From positions 6,341,301 to 6,405,300 of the forward strand of contig NZ_CP043538.1 of assembly GCF_000364445.2 (NCBI RefSeq): a stretch of DNA of 64,000 nucleotides, given 5' to 3'. A program made the position numbers and the translations under genes. Below the pieces are notes generated by a model. The model saw only the letters and a program-made list of their open reading frames with translations. It had not been told where the DNA came from and searched no databases. Positions 62,654-64,000 of the stretch are shown here, in pieces (position 1 is the stretch's first letter; each line of letters begins with the position of its first letter). The DNA comes from Methylobacterium mesophilicum SR1.6/6. Lineage in GTDB: Bacteria; Pseudomonadota; Alphaproteobacteria; Rhizobiales; Beijerinckiaceae.

Positions 62654-63835
62654 ATGCTGCACGTGGTCCCGGCCTTCTCCCGCATTGGCGAGGAGAACGC
62701 CTTCGCGGTGCTGGCCCGCGCCCAGGCCCTGGCGTCCCAGGGCCGGGACGTGATCAACCTCGGCATCGGCCAGCCCGATATGCCGACGCCCGGCCACGTG
62801 GTCGAGGCCGGCATCAAGGCCCTGCGGGACGGTCATCACGGCTACACGCCGGCCGTGGGAATCCCGCCGCTGCGCGAGGCCGTGGCCCGCGACATCCATC
62901 GTCGCCACGGCGTGGAGGTCTCGCCGGATTCCGTGATGATCGTGCCGGGCGGCAAGGTCACCATGTTCATGGCGATCCTGATGTTCGGTGCGCCCGGGAC
63001 CGAGATCCTGTATCCGGATCCCGGATTTCCGATCTACCGCTCGATGATCGAGTTCACCGGCGCGACCCCGGTCCCGGTGCCGATCCGCGAGGAGAACGGC
63101 TTCGCCTTCTCGGCGGCCGAGACCCTGGCGCTGATCACGCCGAAGACGCGGCTGCTGATCGTCAACTCGCCGGCCAATCCCACGGGCGGCGTGACCCCGA
63201 AGGCCGAGATCGACGCTCTGGTGAAGGGTCTGGCCGAGCACCCGGACGTGGCGGTGCTGTCGGACGAGATCTACGGCACCATGACGTATGACGGCGAGGC
63301 CCACCACTCGCTCCTGAAGTACGAGGAGATCCGCGACCGGCTGGTCTATCTCGACGGCGCCTCCAAGACCTACGCGATGACCGGCTGGCGGCTCGGCTGG
63401 TCGGTCTGGCCCAAGCCGCTCTACGAGGCGGCGCGCAAGCTCGCGGTCAACGCGCATTCCTGCGTCAACGCCTCGACGCAGTGGGCCGGCATCGCGGCGC
63501 TCGACGGCCCGCAGGATTGCGTGGCCGAGATGGTCGCTGAGTTCGACCGGCGGCGGGCGATCGTGGTGGACGGGCTGAACGCCCTGCCGGACGTGTCCTG
63601 CATCGCGCCGAAAGGGGCGTTCTACGCCTTCCCCAACATGTCGCGGACAGGCCGGAAGGCGAAGGTTCTGGCTTCCACCCTGCTGGAGGAGGCGGGCGTG
63701 GCGGTGATCGGCGGCCCGGATTTCGGCGTCCACGGCGAGGGCTACATCCGCCTCTCCTACGCCAACTCGGCGGAGAACATCCGCCGCGCGCTGGAGCGGA
63801 TGGGCACGTTCCTCAGCGAGCGCAAGCCGGGCTGA
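62654..63835 (+). CDS. Aminotransferase class I/II (PLP-dependent)
   Basis: A 393-residue fold-type I aminotransferase. PLP-lysine motif is SKTYAMTGWRLGW (about 238-250), with NLGIGQPDMPTP near the N-terminus, VNSPANPTGG, and VLSDEIYGTMTYDG. The specificity is not predictable: aspartate, aromatic or N-succinyl-DAP type. The start at 62654 is supported by GGAGG 6 bases upstream; the frame upstream is not coding in style. The ORF ends 165 bases before the window edge. Confidence 0.9.
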   Translation: MLHVVPAFSRIGEENAFAVLARAQALASQGRDVINLGIGQPDMPTPGHVVEAGIKALRDGHHGYTPAVGIPPLREAVARDIHRRHGVEVSPDSVMIVPGGKVTMFMAILMFGAPGTEILYPDPGFPIYRSMIEFTGATPVPVPIREENGFAFSAAETLALITPKTRLLIVNSPANPTGGVTPKAEIDALVKGLAEHPDVAVLSDEIYGTMTYDGEAHHSLLKYEEIRDRLVYLDGASKTYAMTGWRLGWSVWPKPLYEAARKLAVNAHSCVNASTQWAGIAALDGPQDCVAEMVAEFDRRRAIVVDGLNALPDVSCIAPKGAFYAFPNMSRTGRKAKVLASTLLEEAGVAVIGGPDFGVHGEGYIRLSYANSAENIRRALERMGTFLSERKPG

Positions 63836-63925
63836 ACCGGCTCAGGATCGACGGACTGGCTTCCGCGCCTCCTCCCTCCCTGTACTGCGGGCTACGATAT
63901 TCACGCAGCGCGCTGGCCCTGGGCA

Positions 63926-63950
63926 CTCTCCTCCCCCTTGCGGGGAGGAG
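63926..63950. repeat. C/G-rich palindrome in the last intergenic region
   Basis: CTCCTCCCC (63928-63936) pairs with GGGGAGGAG (63942-63950) around CTTGC, followed by a G-rich tail. It resembles the elements at 18135-18160 and 32592-32617 and may act as a terminator for the aminotransferase gene or as an interspersed repeat. No gene is supported between 63836 and 64000. Confidence 0.5.
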
Positions 63951-64000
63951 TTGGAGGTGGGGGTGGTGCAGGATCAAGCGTGGTCGTGCCTTCTGCCACA

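Noticed and set aside
1..64000. tRNA, rRNA, IS or prophage genes
   Set aside because: None found: no transposase, integrase, phage structural gene or cloverleaf-type sequence was recognised on either strand.

Overview
The window is high-GC chromosomal DNA (roughly 70% G+C apart from a few short AT-richer islands) from an alphaproteobacterium of the Hyphomicrobiales. It is most likely a Methylobacterium or close relative. The reasons are the gene content and order (murA / DUF2948 / hisD / UPF0262 / LMW phosphatase block; rpmH-rnpA-yidC-engB), the C4-pathway 5-aminolevulinate synthase, a four-cysteine cytochrome c of the type linked to methanol metabolism, IalB, OpgC and PRC-barrel proteins, and perfect CtrA-type TTAA-N7-TTAA boxes. 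The genus is inferred from content, not proven. No plasmid, prophage, IS element, CRISPR, rRNA or tRNA was recognised.

Layout. 1-7.3 kb: the 3' end of polA, a hybrid histidine kinase, a quinone oxidoreductase, a chemoreceptor and an adenosine kinase. 7.4-17.8 kb: a Uma2 protein, a possible Cys-His-Asp hydrolase, two MFS transporters, glutaminase, an ABC exporter, two PRC-barrel proteins, a lipoprotein, a DUF2721 protein and a SWIB-domain protein. 18.2-25.9 kb: an SDR, a DHA2 exporter, a FIST-domain sensor translationally coupled to a hybrid kinase (NosP/NahK-like), cytochrome c, a CtrA-box-preceded transglutaminase-like peptidase and a degenerate zincin-like protein. 26-34.2 kb: the conserved LMW phosphatase / UPF0262 / hisD / DUF2948 / murA block, hemA, an inositol monophosphatase-like protein and apt. 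34.2-38.1 kb: rpmH-rnpA-yidC-engB-DUF423. 38.1-43.6 kb: a phosphoesterase, an RraA-like aldolase, an isolated Tad/Flp pilus set (secretin-N-like protein, Flp pilin, CpaA peptidase), a PAP2 protein and a YgjP-type metallopeptidase.

43.6-48.6 kb: IalB followed by two tandem family-2 glycosyltransferases. The first carries a fused secreted-protein N-terminus that looks like the result of a one-base deletion. 48.6-53 kb: purC, nth, DUF2244, a dxs remnant, and a small secreted protein overlapping a secreted nuclease gene. 53-57.5 kb: ettA, an epimerase lacking its catalytic Tyr, opgC and a DUF2256 protein. 57.4-60.1 kb: a tightly overlapping molybdenum-enzyme maturation operon (XdhC-N, XdhC-C, MoeA-like, MocA-like). 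60.1-64 kb: an inverted-repeat element, an EnvZ-like kinase, two small proteins and a class I/II aminotransferase.

Most of the window is housekeeping or ordinary accessory DNA. No large novel multi-gene system is evident. The observations most worth following are the secreted-protein/glycosyltransferase fusion and the decayed N-terminal domains of both glycosyltransferases, the NosP/NahK-like pair, the CtrA boxes, the secreted nuclease unit, the dxs remnant and several enzymes with altered catalytic residues.
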